Shown: positions 48,864 to 58,045 of the stretch, in pieces
How positions within the stretch are numbered: the first letter of the stretch is position 1
Layout: the number at the start of each line of letters is the position of its first letter
Assembly: GCA_900318345.1 (NCBI GenBank)
Contig: ONKD01000009.1
Location: 25,493-89,492 of the forward strand
Direction of reading: 5' to 3'
DNA from: an uncultured Prevotellaceae bacterium
GTDB taxonomy: Bacteria; Bacteroidota; Bacteroidia; Bacteroidales; Muribaculaceae
Length of the DNA stretch: 64,000 nucleotides
The notes under the pieces: model-generated
Told to the model about the DNA's origin: nothing
The model's database searches: none
Seen by the model: only the letters and a program-made list of their open reading frames with translations
Translations under genes and position numbers: made by a program

Positions 48864-50060
48864 CTACGCTTCCAGATCGATGTTAAACTGCTCGTGCCAG
48901 GGCAGGCCCTGCTTGTTGAGTACGTCCAGGAACGGGTCTGGATCAAACTCCTCGACATTGTGGACGCCAGGTTTGCGCCACAGCCCCTTGAGGAACATCA
49001 TCGCGCCGGTCATGGCAGGCACACCAGTGGTGTAGCTCACGGCCTGCATGCCAGTCTCCTCATAGGCCTTGTGATGGTCGCAGTTGTTGTAGATGTAGTA
49101 GGTCAATTGTTTGCCCTCCTTGTCGATACCGCTGATGCGGCAGCCGATGCTCGTCTCACCGGTGTAGTTCTCGCCCAGGTCTTGTGGATTGGGCAGCACG
49201 GCTTTGAGGAACTGCAGCGGCACGATTTCCATACCCTGGTAGTTGATGGGTTCAATGCTGGCCATACCAATGTCCTGGATGACGCGCAGGTGGGTCAGGT
49301 ACTCCTCGCCGAAGGTCATCCAGAATCTTGCCCTCCTGATGGTGGGGAAGTTGATGACCAACGACTCCAGCTCCTCGTGGTACATCAAGTAGCTCTCGCG
49401 TGGACCAATCATGGGATAAGTGAGTGGCTTGTGAATCTCCAGCGGACCGGTCTCGACCCACTTGCCGTTCTCCCAGTAGCGACCCTTTTGGGTGATTTCG
49501 CGGATGTTGATCTCGGGGTTGAAGTTGGTGGCAAAGGCTTTGCCGTGGTTGCCGGCATTGCAGTCCACGATGTCGAGCGTGTGTATCTCACTGAAGTGGT
49601 GCTTGGCGGCATAGGCGGTATAAACGCCGCTCACGCCCGGGTCAAAACCGCAGCCCAGGATGGCAGTCAATCCAGCCTGCTCAAAGCGCTCGCGGTAAGC
49701 CCACTGCCAGCTGTACTCAAAGTGAGCCTCGTCACGGGGCTCATAGTTTGCCGTGTCGAGGTAGTGGACACCACACTTGAGGCAGGCCTCCATGATGGTC
49801 AGGTCCTGATAGGGCAACGCCAGGTTGATGACCATGTCGGGCTTGTGGCGCTCAAGCAGAGCCACGAGCTGGTCCACGTCGTCGGCATCCACCTGGTCGG
49901 TGGTGATGTTGCTGGCGCCGATGGCCTTAGCCACGGCATCACACTTGGCACGGTTGCGCGAGGCAATCACGATCTCGTTAAACACGTCAGGGTTCTGTGC
50001 GCACTTGTGGGCGCACACGGTGCCGACACCACCGCATCCAATGATAATGACTTTGCTCAT
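48864..50060 (-). CDS. Carboxynorspermidine dehydrogenase-like enzyme (saccharopine dehydrogenase family)
   Basis: The 398-residue protein begins with a Rossmann motif, KVIIIGCGGVGTVCAHKCAQ. It continues VINLALPYQDLTIMEACLKC and HYLDTANYE, which match carboxynorspermidine (carboxyspermidine) dehydrogenases more than lysine-pathway enzymes. It would reduce the Schiff base in polyamine synthesis using NADPH. A decarboxylase partner is not in the window. The start is ATG 50060; a longer open frame has no support. Confidence 0.85.
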   Translation of the reverse strand: MSKVIIIGCGGVGTVCAHKCAQNPDVFNEIVIASRNRAKCDAVAKAIGASNITTDQVDADDVDQLVALLERHKPDMVINLALPYQDLTIMEACLKCGVHYLDTANYEPRDEAHFEYSWQWAYRERFEQAGLTAILGCGFDPGVSGVYTAYAAKHHFSEIHTLDIVDCNAGNHGKAFATNFNPEINIREITQKGRYWENGKWVETGPLEIHKPLTYPMIGPRESYLMYHEELESLVINFPTIRRARFWMTFGEEYLTHLRVIQDIGMASIEPINYQGMEIVPLQFLKAVLPNPQDLGENYTGETSIGCRISGIDKEGKQLTYYIYNNCDHHKAYEETGMQAVSYTTGVPAMTGAMMFLKGLWRKPGVHNVEEFDPDPFLDVLNKQGLPWHEQFNIDLEA

Positions 50061-50090
50061 AACGGGTATTATAATTGTTAATCTTTGTGG

Positions 50091-50121
50091 CAAATATACG
50101 CCAATTCCCCCAATACACCAA
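50091..50121 (-). promoter_or_regulatory. Consensus promoter of the carboxynorspermidine dehydrogenase gene
   Basis: TTG (50121-50119), 20-nt spacer, TATATTTG (50098-50091) on the minus strand, about 30 nt from the start codon. Confidence 0.75.
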
Positions 50122-50212
50122 ATTATATGCTCCATTTATCCAGTTTTGCTTGTCAAGGCACTATCTTAGGGGGGCGTGTTCGTCTATAAAAAACGTGAAA
50201 ACATCTATCTTT

Positions 50213-50245
50213 TTTGTTTCATTTGTGGCGAATAACTTACCTTTG
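50213..50245 (+). promoter_or_regulatory. Consensus promoter of the outer-membrane beta-barrel gene
   Basis: TTTG (50213-50216), 21-nt spacer, TACCTTTG (50238-50245), about 30 nt before ATG 50278. Confidence 0.75.
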
Positions 50246-50277
50246 CAGCAAATTTTTACATTATACAATAAAACGAC

Positions 50278-53109
50278 ATGAGGAAATTGATATCATTCGC
50301 TATAGCTTTGTGCTGCCTGTTACCCATCAGCGCCCATGATGCTGTCATCAACGGCGTGCTGGTTGACTCACAGGACACCACCGAGCTCATGGAAGCAACC
50401 GTGAGGCTGCTCATGGCTACAAAAGACAGCACAATGGTTAAGGGAACTACCACCGACATGAATGGTGTATTCAACATCAAGGGCGTTAAGCCCGGCAAGT
50501 ACTTGCTGCGTTTCTCCTATCTGGGCTACAATGACTTGATCAAGCACGTCACGGTTGGTGAGGACGGCCGCGACGTCAACATGGGCGTAGTCACCATGGA
50601 CCCCAATACCATCCTGCTCAAGGAGACTGTGGTCATGGGTGTCAAAAGCCCCATCGTGGTCAAGGAAGACACTATCGAGTTTAATGCCGATACTTATAAG
50701 ACCCAAGCCAATGCTGTGGTCGAGGACCTGTTGAAGCGCCTGCCAGGCGTTGAGATTGGCAGTGACGGCAAGATTACCGCCAATGGCAAGGAGGTGAAGA
50801 AAATCCTTATCGACGGTAAGGAATTTTTCAGCGACGATCCCACGGTGGCCAGTAAAAACATCCCCGCCGACATGATCAACAAGCTCCAGGTCATTGACCG
50901 CAAGAGCGACTTGGCACGACTCACTGGCGTCGACGACGGCGATGACGAGACCGTCATCAACCTCACGGTGAAAAAAGGTATGAATAACGGCTGGTTTGGC
51001 ACGGTTAACGCTGGTTATGGTACCGACGACCGCTATGCGGGCAATGTGATGATCAACCACTTCCGCGACGGTAACCAGTTTACCATCCTGGGTGGTGGCA
51101 ATAACACCAACAACCTGGGCTTTGGCGACGGTGCTTCGGGCCGCTTCCAGCGCTGGGGCGGTGACCGTGGCGTGACCACATCACAGTATGCCGGACTCAA
51201 CTTCAATATCGGCAGCAAGGAGGATGACCACTTCCGCGTGGGTGGCGACATCATGTACAGCCACAGCGACCGCGATACCCGCACCAGCACCGCGCGCCAG
51301 AACCTCTTGACCGACTCGGTCAGCTACTACGACGCCAACACGGCCGCGCGCGACAAGAGCCACAACCTGCGAGGCGACTTCCGCATCAAGTGGGAGATTG
51401 ACACATGCAACACCCTGGACATCCGTCCCAATTTCTCGTTCAATTTCAACAAGAGCGAGCGCAACGACAGCTCATTGACCCGCGCTGGCGATGCTGCCTT
51501 GACCCGTGTAAACCGCAGTTTGAGCAATTTCTTTAACGACGGCAAGAGCTTTGAGTGGGGCACACGCCTGATCTACAACCACAAGGTGGCCAGCCACCCC
51601 GGCCGCAGCCAGAGCTTGATGCTCAATTACAGTTACAGCAACGTGCGCGAGGATGCCGATACCTATACCGACAACACCTACTACCTGCTTACTGATCAGG
51701 ACCAGTTCATCGACCAGACGGCCAACAACCGTCGCAAGACCCACAGCATCACGGGCCGCCTCTCGTGGACCGAGCCCATTGGCGACATCAAGAACGCCCG
51801 TTTCCTCGAGTTCTCCTACCGTGGTAACTTCCGCTCAACCACGAGCGACAAGATGGTCTATGACAACACGCGTGAGGGCGTCTGGCCCAGTGGCACCGTT
51901 ACTGAGCAGGAGTGGAATGAGTCGTTGAGCAATAGTTTCCGCAACAAGTTCTTCAACCAGGAGTTTAGTTTAGGTTTCCGCCAGGTGCGCAAGGCCTATA
52001 ACCTCAACGTGGGCATCTCGGTCAACAGCGCCATGTCCAAGAGCAAGGACCTCATCAACAGTGCCCGTGACATCAAGGAGCGCTGGGCATGGTCGGTAGC
52101 ACCCTATGCGCGCTTCCGTTACAAGTTCACCGAAACTCGCAACCTCAACTTCTTCTACCGCATGCGCGCCCAGCAGCCCAGCATCAGCCAGTTGCAGCCC
52201 GTGGCCGACGTGAGCAACCCGCTTAACGTGATCACTGGTAATCCCGAGTTGAAACCCACCTTCAACCACAACATCAACTTGAGGTTTGGTGACTTTGCCC
52301 AGGGTGCCCAGCGCAGCATCATGGCGATGATGAACGTCGATTTTGCCCAAAACAGCATCGTCTCGACCGTGAGCACCGATGAACTCACTGGTGCACGCTT
52401 CACGAGTTATACCAACGTGGGCGGCGTGTGGAGCGCCATGGCGATGAACATGTTGAGCTTCCCCTTCGGCAGTCAAAAGACCTGGTACTTCACCAGTCAC
52501 CTGTTTGCGCGCTACGGCGTGACCAAGAGTGTGACTAACGGCGTCGAGAACCGCAGCAACACCCTGCGACTCAACTACTCACCAGGTCTCGCCTTCCGCA
52601 ACAGCGTGTTTGACATCGAGTTGCGTCCCACCTATGGTTTCCAGAACACCACCACCTCGGCGCTCAAGTCCAACACCCGCAACATCAACACCTGGGGCGG
52701 TATGTTCAACGGTACCTATTCGGCGCCCTTCGGCCTGGTCATCAGCACCGACCTGCGATACAGCACCACCAGCGGTTACAGTGCAGGCTATAACAGCAAC
52801 CAGTGGATTTGGAACGGCTCTGTGGCCTACCAGTTCCTGCGCGACAAGCAGGCTGCCGTCACCCTCTCGGTCTATGACATCTTGGGTCAGCGCAAGAACA
52901 TCTACCGCAACGTTACTGGCGATTACATCGAGGACGTCTTCTACAACTCCCTGGGCCGTTATGGTATGGTCACTTTCACCTACCGCTTCAACACCTTCAA
53001 GAAGGGTGAGCAGCCCAAGGACCGCAATGCCGATCGCTGGGGAGGCCCCGGCCGCTTCGGCCCTGGTGGCCCTCCGGGAGGCGGACGACCTGGTGGACGC
53101 CCCTTCTAA
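50278..53109 (+). CDS. Outer-membrane beta-barrel protein with carboxypeptidase-like and plug domains
   Basis: The 943-residue protein has a signal peptide (1-20), a carboxypeptidase-regulatory-like domain (about 22-100, VINGVLVDSQDTTELMEATV), a plug-like region (about 110-225, VVEDLLKRLPGVEIGSDG) and a long beta-barrel of the OMP_b-brl_3 type. The C-terminus is a Gly/Pro/Arg-rich tail (PGGPPGGGRPGG), unusual for a barrel end. There is no TonB box obvious at the N-terminus, and no SusD neighbour, so it is not a typical SusC. Substrate unknown. Confidence 0.87.
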   Translation: MRKLISFAIALCCLLPISAHDAVINGVLVDSQDTTELMEATVRLLMATKDSTMVKGTTTDMNGVFNIKGVKPGKYLLRFSYLGYNDLIKHVTVGEDGRDVNMGVVTMDPNTILLKETVVMGVKSPIVVKEDTIEFNADTYKTQANAVVEDLLKRLPGVEIGSDGKITANGKEVKKILIDGKEFFSDDPTVASKNIPADMINKLQVIDRKSDLARLTGVDDGDDETVINLTVKKGMNNGWFGTVNAGYGTDDRYAGNVMINHFRDGNQFTILGGGNNTNNLGFGDGASGRFQRWGGDRGVTTSQYAGLNFNIGSKEDDHFRVGGDIMYSHSDRDTRTSTARQNLLTDSVSYYDANTAARDKSHNLRGDFRIKWEIDTCNTLDIRPNFSFNFNKSERNDSSLTRAGDAALTRVNRSLSNFFNDGKSFEWGTRLIYNHKVASHPGRSQSLMLNYSYSNVREDADTYTDNTYYLLTDQDQFIDQTANNRRKTHSITGRLSWTEPIGDIKNARFLEFSYRGNFRSTTSDKMVYDNTREGVWPSGTVTEQEWNESLSNSFRNKFFNQEFSLGFRQVRKAYNLNVGISVNSAMSKSKDLINSARDIKERWAWSVAPYARFRYKFTETRNLNFFYRMRAQQPSISQLQPVADVSNPLNVITGNPELKPTFNHNINLRFGDFAQGAQRSIMAMMNVDFAQNSIVSTVSTDELTGARFTSYTNVGGVWSAMAMNMLSFPFGSQKTWYFTSHLFARYGVTKSVTNGVENRSNTLRLNYSPGLAFRNSVFDIELRPTYGFQNTTTSALKSNTRNINTWGGMFNGTYSAPFGLVISTDLRYSTTSGYSAGYNSNQWIWNGSVAYQFLRDKQAAVTLSVYDILGQRKNIYRNVTGDYIEDVFYNSLGRYGMVTFTYRFNTFKKGEQPKDRNADRWGGPGRFGPGGPPGGGRPGGRPF

Positions 53110-53224
53110 TAGAGGTTAGTGGCTGCTAGAGATTAGTGAAGAATATTATTCTTGTTTTGAGGGTTTTGCCTCATTGAGAGACGGCACCCCATTCTCTACA
53201 CCCTACACAATACACTCTACTCAT

Positions 53225-53261
53225 CAAGTTTTTAAAGTGGCACAGCTACTTTAAAAACTTG
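53225..53261. repeat. 17-bp inverted repeat after the beta-barrel gene
   Basis: CAAGTTTTTAAAGTGGC (53225-53241) pairs with 53245-53261 with one wobble and a 3-nt loop. No T-run follows; it may act as a terminator or protect the 3' end of the transcript. Confidence 0.65.
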
Positions 53262-53306
53262 AATTATTTATATAAAGCCACTAAACAGATATTTGATTTT
53301 TCCCAT

Positions 53307-53314
53307 TATCTTTG
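53307..53314 (+). promoter_or_regulatory. -7 element of the DUF4421 gene, near-leaderless
   Basis: TATCTTTG at 53307-53314, with ATG only 10 nt below it at 53324. It also shows that the TTG at 53312 is not the start codon. Confidence 0.6.
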
Positions 53315-53323
53315 CAGCCGATA

Positions 53324-54517
53324 ATGAGACGTTGCTTACTGATATTGTCGCTTCTACTCGCTACCGCGATGCTGTCCTGGGGACAAGTACCGGGAGATTC
53401 TGTCATGTCGAGCCAGGATACCATCCAAGAGCTCAGCAAGCTGCAACAGATGAAATCGCGCTTCAAGCAACGTGTCGACAAGAAAATCAACGAGCCCTAC
53501 GATACTACACGCAATAGCGGATACTGGTGGCGTGCCCTCAAGCATGGCAAGGTGAACTTCAAGGACAGCACGATGGGCTATCCTAAATTCGTGATGTTCT
53601 GTTATAAGACTTACGTGTGGGGCGACCGCGCGTTCAATAGTTACGATACCACCTATGTGAAGAGCACAGGCAAGAACTGGAAACTCATCCTCAAGAGTGA
53701 CAACTGGGTAGATTCCTATATCGGCCACCCGGTTAAAAACGTGAATCAGATCATGAACAGCCGACTGGCGTCAAGTATCGGTCTGTCGTTGTCGTTCATG
53801 GCGGTGAGTGTGGGCTATTCGGTGAGTGTGAGCAACCTGATCCATGGCGGAAAATTGTCTAACAAGGTCGATTTCTCGTTCACATGTGCCCGGTTTACCG
53901 CCGATGCCTACTATTGGGAAAACAACAACGATATTAATATAACCTATACCATCAAGAATTCGGGTGAAGGCCTCCACAAACTCCGGCAGTCAGGCATCAG
54001 CCGCAAAGCGATGGGATTGACGGCCTATTATTTCTTCAACAACAGGCGCTATGCCCAGGCGGCCGCCTATTGCTTCTCAAAGTATCAGAAACGCAGTGCC
54101 GGCTCGTGGCTGGCGGGCTTCAGTCTGCAGCACTTTGACGTTCAATTTGACGTAGAAAAGATGTCTGAGGATATGCGTGAATACTTCCCATCGCAAGCCG
54201 ACGCCCCGCGCATCCTCTACAACGACTATTGCCTGCTCTTCGGTTACGGTTACAACTGGGTGGTGAACAAGAAGTGGCTACTGAACTTCACGGGAACCCC
54301 CTACATCGGCTACCGCTACAACCATTTCCACCAGGGTGACAACATGGTGAGTGCCGTGTCGATCAACATGCGCGCCCGCATCGGTGCCGTGTATAATCAC
54401 AAGCAATTCTTTGTGGGCCTTCAATCTTTTGCCGACCATCACCGCTACAAGTCCAAGATCAGCCGTCTTGTCAATTCCACACTGGATTTCAACGCATTGG
54501 TGGGAATCAGGTTCTAA
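53324..54517 (+). CDS. DUF4421-type outer-membrane protein
   Basis: The 397-residue protein has a signal peptide (1-20, ending LSWGQ), an N-terminal region with PYDTTRNSGYWWRAL, and then the DUF4421-like strands (KNWKLILKSDNWVDSYIGH, SSIGLSLSFMAVSVGYSVSV, YFPSQADAPRILYNDYC). It ends in barrel strands, LDFNALVGIRF, with a C-terminal Phe. The function of the family is unknown. Near-leaderless promoter upstream. Confidence 0.82.
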   Translation: MRRCLLILSLLLATAMLSWGQVPGDSVMSSQDTIQELSKLQQMKSRFKQRVDKKINEPYDTTRNSGYWWRALKHGKVNFKDSTMGYPKFVMFCYKTYVWGDRAFNSYDTTYVKSTGKNWKLILKSDNWVDSYIGHPVKNVNQIMNSRLASSIGLSLSFMAVSVGYSVSVSNLIHGGKLSNKVDFSFTCARFTADAYYWENNNDINITYTIKNSGEGLHKLRQSGISRKAMGLTAYYFFNNRRYAQAAAYCFSKYQKRSAGSWLAGFSLQHFDVQFDVEKMSEDMREYFPSQADAPRILYNDYCLLFGYGYNWVVNKKWLLNFTGTPYIGYRYNHFHQGDNMVSAVSINMRARIGAVYNHKQFFVGLQSFADHHRYKSKISRLVNSTLDFNALVGIRF

Positions 54518-54589
54518 AATAAAATGAGCCAGCTTAATGATATCATTCTCTGATATTCAGAGAATAACTCCCACACATGGCTTTGTAGA

Positions 54590-54788
54590 GCCGCAAAACC
54601 TTGCCTCTCCCTGATCCATCCTGGTATCGTCTTCCTGCGCCTTCCTGGTATCGTCTTCCTGCGCCCGCCCTCCGCGTCCTGTGGTTCCGTATGGCGGGTT
54701 GCCAACCCGCCCCCGTTCCATCCGTTCCTTCTGTTCCATCCGTCCCCTCCGTCTCCTCCGTTCCATCCGTTCCTCCTGCCCTCCTGCC
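54590..54788. repeat. Composite repeat cassette (partial direct repeats, palindrome, 9-bp array)
   Basis: Order: two copies of CCTTCCTGGTATCGTCTT-like units (about 54615-54660), palindrome GGCGGGTTG-C-CAACCCGCC (54693-54711), then a 9-bp array of TTCCATCCG units (54713-54788). A second, similarly ordered cassette lies at 56250-56462. Short ORFs in this stretch are repeat artefacts. Confidence 0.8.
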
Positions 54789-54974
54789 CATGAGAAATAT
54801 CTATGATGCAAGTTATTATTAAACAACACCTTAGCGCCTTTGTGTGGGGTGGTTCCCTCAATCAATTTTAAAATAAATAATTTGTTTCAATTTCCCGCCC
54901 GAAGGGCGGTTATAATTTTAGCAGATTTCACCATTTTCCCGCCGCCAGTGCCTAGATTTGGCACACCTTCCCCC

Positions 54975-55037
54975 TATCTTTGCCCCCAAAAATTAATCAT
55001 GTCCCGTGTATCGAGGCGTCGCCTCGATCCCAACTAA
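54975..55037 (+). promoter_or_regulatory. Promoter element and possible 12-residue leader peptide before the RepA-like gene
   Basis: TATCTTTG (54975-54982) precedes a tiny ORF (54999-55037), MSRVSRRRLDPN, with four Arg codons. The sequence of the ORF folds as CGAGGCG/CGCCTCG (55012-55026). The RepA-like start is 15 nt below the peptide's stop. A leader-peptide role is speculative. Confidence 0.4.
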
Positions 55038-55051
55038 AAAAGAAAAACACC

Positions 55052-56251
55052 ATGCACTACAACCGAACACCACTCCTCCCCGACAAGCTCGACCCCTGGG
55101 AGAGCCTTTGCCTCAACATCGACATGCGCAACCTCGCCGAGCGCCGCCCCCACGCCCTCGTCAACATCAACGGGGCCACCATCCTCCACCAGCACGAGAT
55201 TACCTTCCTCACCGGTGCCAGCCACTGCCGCGCCCACGCCTTCGCCAAGATGCTCGCTGGCGCCGTCATCGACGGCAACTATCCCTTCGCCCAGTCCGTC
55301 CAGGTGGCGCGGCACGACGGCGACGACCCCCAGAACCCGCCCCGCGTGCTCTGGATCGACACCGTCCACTCCTTCTACACCTGCTGCGGCATCATCGACG
55401 ACATCAAGCGGAACTTCAGTGCCACCCAGGACAATTTCAGGTTCGTCTGCCTCGACGCCCTCGGCACCTTCGCCGAATGCTACGAGCGCGTCCTGTACAG
55501 CATCATCAACATCATCCGTGACTTCAACCCCACGCTAGTCATCATCGACGACCTCGACCACCTCGCCACCGACTGCGGCTACAACCTCACCACTAACTTC
55601 TACCTCATGGTCAGGGAGTACCTCGACCACCACGGTGCCTCCTTCCTGTGCATCGGCTACAACCTCATCGGTCGAGCCAAGAGCACCGCCGGCCCCATCG
55701 GCAAGCGGCTCTTCGCCGTCGCCAGCAACGTCTTCCGCCTCACCAACAAGGGCACCACCGCCATCGTCCAGCGCGTCAAGGGCATCACCAGCGACGACCA
55801 GTTTACCTTCGCCTTCAACATCAATGACCGCAACTTCCCCCAGGAGCTCATCCCCACCACGGCAGGGGCCGACCCCACAGGCGATGCCGTCATCGAGGCC
55901 GCCGCCGTGCAGGAGCTCTTCACCGCCGTGCTGCCGGCCGACCAGGCCATGACACCCCGGCAGCTCATCAGCGAGCTTGACAAGAGCCGCACCGACATCA
56001 GGCGCCTCAAGCGGCACCAGCGCCTCATCGCCGACGCCCTCTCCCGCGGCATCCTCAACAGGAACGACGCCGGGCACTACACCCTCAGTCCCCAGTTCAC
56101 CAGCCAGGCGTCACCAGCCCCCAATGGCTACCTCGACTACTACATCGACAAGTTCAACACAATCAGCAACATACCACCCATCCCACACCAGCAACCCCTC
56201 AACGATTTAACATTCATTAAGCATCCCGCACCACCCACCACACACCAGTAG
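55052..56251 (+). CDS. RepA-like RecA-fold protein lacking a canonical P-loop
   Basis: The 399-residue protein has the layout of AAA_25/RepA-like helicase relatives of Bacteroidales mobile elements. There is a Walker A position ITFLTGASHCRAHAFAKML (about residue 50), WIDTVHSFYTC (about 103), and a Walker B-like VIIDDLDHLATD (about 160). A C-terminal helix-turn-helix-like region lies around residues 310-350. The Walker A lacks the GK(S/T), so ATP binding may be lost. Its third codon positions are overwhelmingly C or G, with CTC favoured for Leu, unlike most neighbours. Repeats lie on both sides. Transfer from a mobile element is likely. Confidence 0.65.
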   Translation: MHYNRTPLLPDKLDPWESLCLNIDMRNLAERRPHALVNINGATILHQHEITFLTGASHCRAHAFAKMLAGAVIDGNYPFAQSVQVARHDGDDPQNPPRVLWIDTVHSFYTCCGIIDDIKRNFSATQDNFRFVCLDALGTFAECYERVLYSIINIIRDFNPTLVIIDDLDHLATDCGYNLTTNFYLMVREYLDHHGASFLCIGYNLIGRAKSTAGPIGKRLFAVASNVFRLTNKGTTAIVQRVKGITSDDQFTFAFNINDRNFPQELIPTTAGADPTGDAVIEAAAVQELFTAVLPADQAMTPRQLISELDKSRTDIRRLKRHQRLIADALSRGILNRNDAGHYTLSPQFTSQASPAPNGYLDYYIDKFNTISNIPPIPHQQPLNDLTFIKHPAPPTTHQ

Positions 56252-56462
56252 AGACGCAAAATTTTGCCTCTCCCTGAGCCCTCCTGGTATCGTCTCCCTG
56301 AGCCCTCCTCCGCGTCTCCGTGGTTCCGTATGGCGGGTTGCCAACCCGCCCCCTCCGTTCCTTCCGTTCCTTCCGTTTCATCCGTTCCATCCGTTCCATC
56401 CGTTCCCTCCGTTCCCTCCGCCCCCTCCGTCTAGTCCCGTGGGCCGTGGCTCCGCCACGGTT
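56250..56462. repeat. Second composite repeat cassette
   Basis: Contains AGAGACGCAAAATTTTGC (56252-56269), CCTGGTATCGTCTCCCTG units, palindrome GGCGGGTTGCCAACCCGCC (56333-56351), a 9-bp array of TTCCATCCG type (56355-56434) and the palindrome CCGTGGCTCCGCCACGG (about 56445-56461). It shares modules with 54590-54788 and 38410-38475. Confidence 0.8.
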
Positions 56463-56791
56463 CGCCCCCCGCCCGTTATCATGGTTCTTTTTCGCTCTAA
56501 CAATGATTACACACTCCCTACAGATTGGATACACTGATTATCATTACTCTATTTCGTCGAGTTCACGTTAATCTACTTGTTCTATAGAATATAATGAGTC
56601 TCCAGTGAGCATGCCACAAGCCCTGGGGGAACCGCTGTTGTTTAACTCATGATCACTCGTTAAAGTCACAAAGCACACGATTAATGAGAGGTCAAGGTTG
56701 TCGCTATGAGGCAGTTAGCAAGAGAACCATTTGCTGTAAAAATGGTATTTATTTCAGTAAAACAATTATTAGTTTATAACGACTGTTGAAA
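56463..56791. other. Intergenic stretch upstream of the flavodoxin fusion
   Basis: No gene or repeat seen; AT-rich toward the promoter at 56792. Confidence 0.4.
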
Positions 56792-56799
56792 TACCTTTG
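56792..56799 (+). promoter_or_regulatory. -7 element of the flavodoxin-dockerin gene
   Basis: TACCTTTG, 46 nt before ATG 56845. Confidence 0.55.
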
Positions 56800-56844
56800 C
56801 AGAGTAAAATAATAATTAGTAATCCTTTATAAACAATTGCAACA

Positions 56845-57954
56845 ATGAAAAAAATATTCCTTCTTTTTATGTTATTGGTGTCAGCATGCGCCACATGTCA
56901 GGCTGTTACTGCTACTGAAGCCCGCACGCTGGTTGTTTATTATACCTATAGCGGCGTGACCGAGACGCTGGCACAAAGCATTGCCAATGAATGCGGTGGC
57001 ACACTGCTCCAAGTGGTGGATCACGGTAACTATCCCCGGCCTGAAGGCCAGCAAACATACAATTACGCCAACAATGAGCGCAGCCAGATCGATGCAGGAA
57101 ACTGGCCCGAAATCCTAACCAGTGTAGAGGATTTTGACGACTGGGATGCCTTTATCTTCTGCACCCCGCTGTGGAATGGGAAGATGGCCAACCCGATGCT
57201 CACCTTCTTGCACAACCATGCCGACAAACTTAATCGCAAGCAGGTCGCCCTGGCCGTGACCAGTTGGAGCAGCGGCATCAGCCAGGTGATTGTCGATGCC
57301 CATAACTATCTGCCAAACGCTACCTTTATCGGTAATCCGCTGCACATCGACTATAATCACCGTAGCCAAATGCAGGAGATGGCTACCCAATGGCTCACCA
57401 CACTCGATTTTGAGTTGCCCAAGACCAACAAGATGCGCGTCATCGTGGGTGATAAGGTCTTCCCTGCCACACTTGCCGACAACAACACAACCGAGGAGTT
57501 CAGGGAGTTGTTGCCGCTCACAATCGATATGAAAGAACTTAACGGTAACGAGAAATACTACTATTTCAACCACAATTTTACCGTCGATAGTTCCGTCCCT
57601 GATATGATCCATGCTGGCGACATCATGCTCTACGGACAAAATTGCCTGGTGTTGTTCTACGATACGTTTGAAACCACCTACTCCTATACCCGCATTGGCG
57701 CCATTAATGACCCCACGGGGCTTGCTGAGGCACTTGGTGCTGGACAAGCTACCGTGACGTTTGAACTGGCCGAGGACGTCATCGGTGACGTGAACAGTGA
57801 CGGCAGCCTAACCATCAGCGATGTCACTACGCTCATCGACCTTCTGCTGGGAGGCGACGCCACCAGCAATGAAGCCGCCGACGTCAATACAGATGGCAAT
57901 GTGAACATCGCCGACGTGACAATCCTGATTGATATGCTATTGAGCGGAAACTAA
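56845..57954 (+). CDS. Exported flavodoxin-cyclophilin-like-dockerin fusion
   Basis: The 369-residue protein has a signal peptide (1-21, with a Cys-bearing SACATCQA). A flavodoxin-like domain follows (about 27-190: TLVVYYTYSGVTETLAQSI is the FMN phosphate loop, and WDAFIFCTPLWNGKMANPM). A cyclophilin-like domain comes next (about 193-305, MRVIVGDKVFPATLADNNTT), then a complete type I dockerin repeat pair (about 308-369, GDVNSDGSLTISDVTTLID and ADVNTDGNVNIADVTILID). Flavodoxin-cyclophilin fusions occur in Bacteroidales, but the added dockerin suggests docking to a cohesin-bearing scaffold. Redox partner unknown. Confidence 0.87.
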   Translation: MKKIFLLFMLLVSACATCQAVTATEARTLVVYYTYSGVTETLAQSIANECGGTLLQVVDHGNYPRPEGQQTYNYANNERSQIDAGNWPEILTSVEDFDDWDAFIFCTPLWNGKMANPMLTFLHNHADKLNRKQVALAVTSWSSGISQVIVDAHNYLPNATFIGNPLHIDYNHRSQMQEMATQWLTTLDFELPKTNKMRVIVGDKVFPATLADNNTTEEFRELLPLTIDMKELNGNEKYYYFNHNFTVDSSVPDMIHAGDIMLYGQNCLVLFYDTFETTYSYTRIGAINDPTGLAEALGAGQATVTFELAEDVIGDVNSDGSLTISDVTTLIDLLLGGDATSNEAADVNTDGNVNIADVTILIDMLLSGN

Positions 57955-58045
57955 CCTGCCGCGACCATTCAAGCACCTTAATAGCTCCATATCCCTTGGG
58001 CCTGCTTTGAGGCCTTTAGGGATATGCTTCTTTATCGTGCAAGAT

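Noticed and set aside
50278-53109. Beta-barrel protein as a SusC nutrient receptor
   Set aside because: No SusD gene follows, no clear TonB box, and the tail is Gly/Pro-rich.
54557-54865. Arg/Gly-rich open frames in both strands
   Set aside because: Produced by the composite repeat cassette; the same occurs at 56217-56534.
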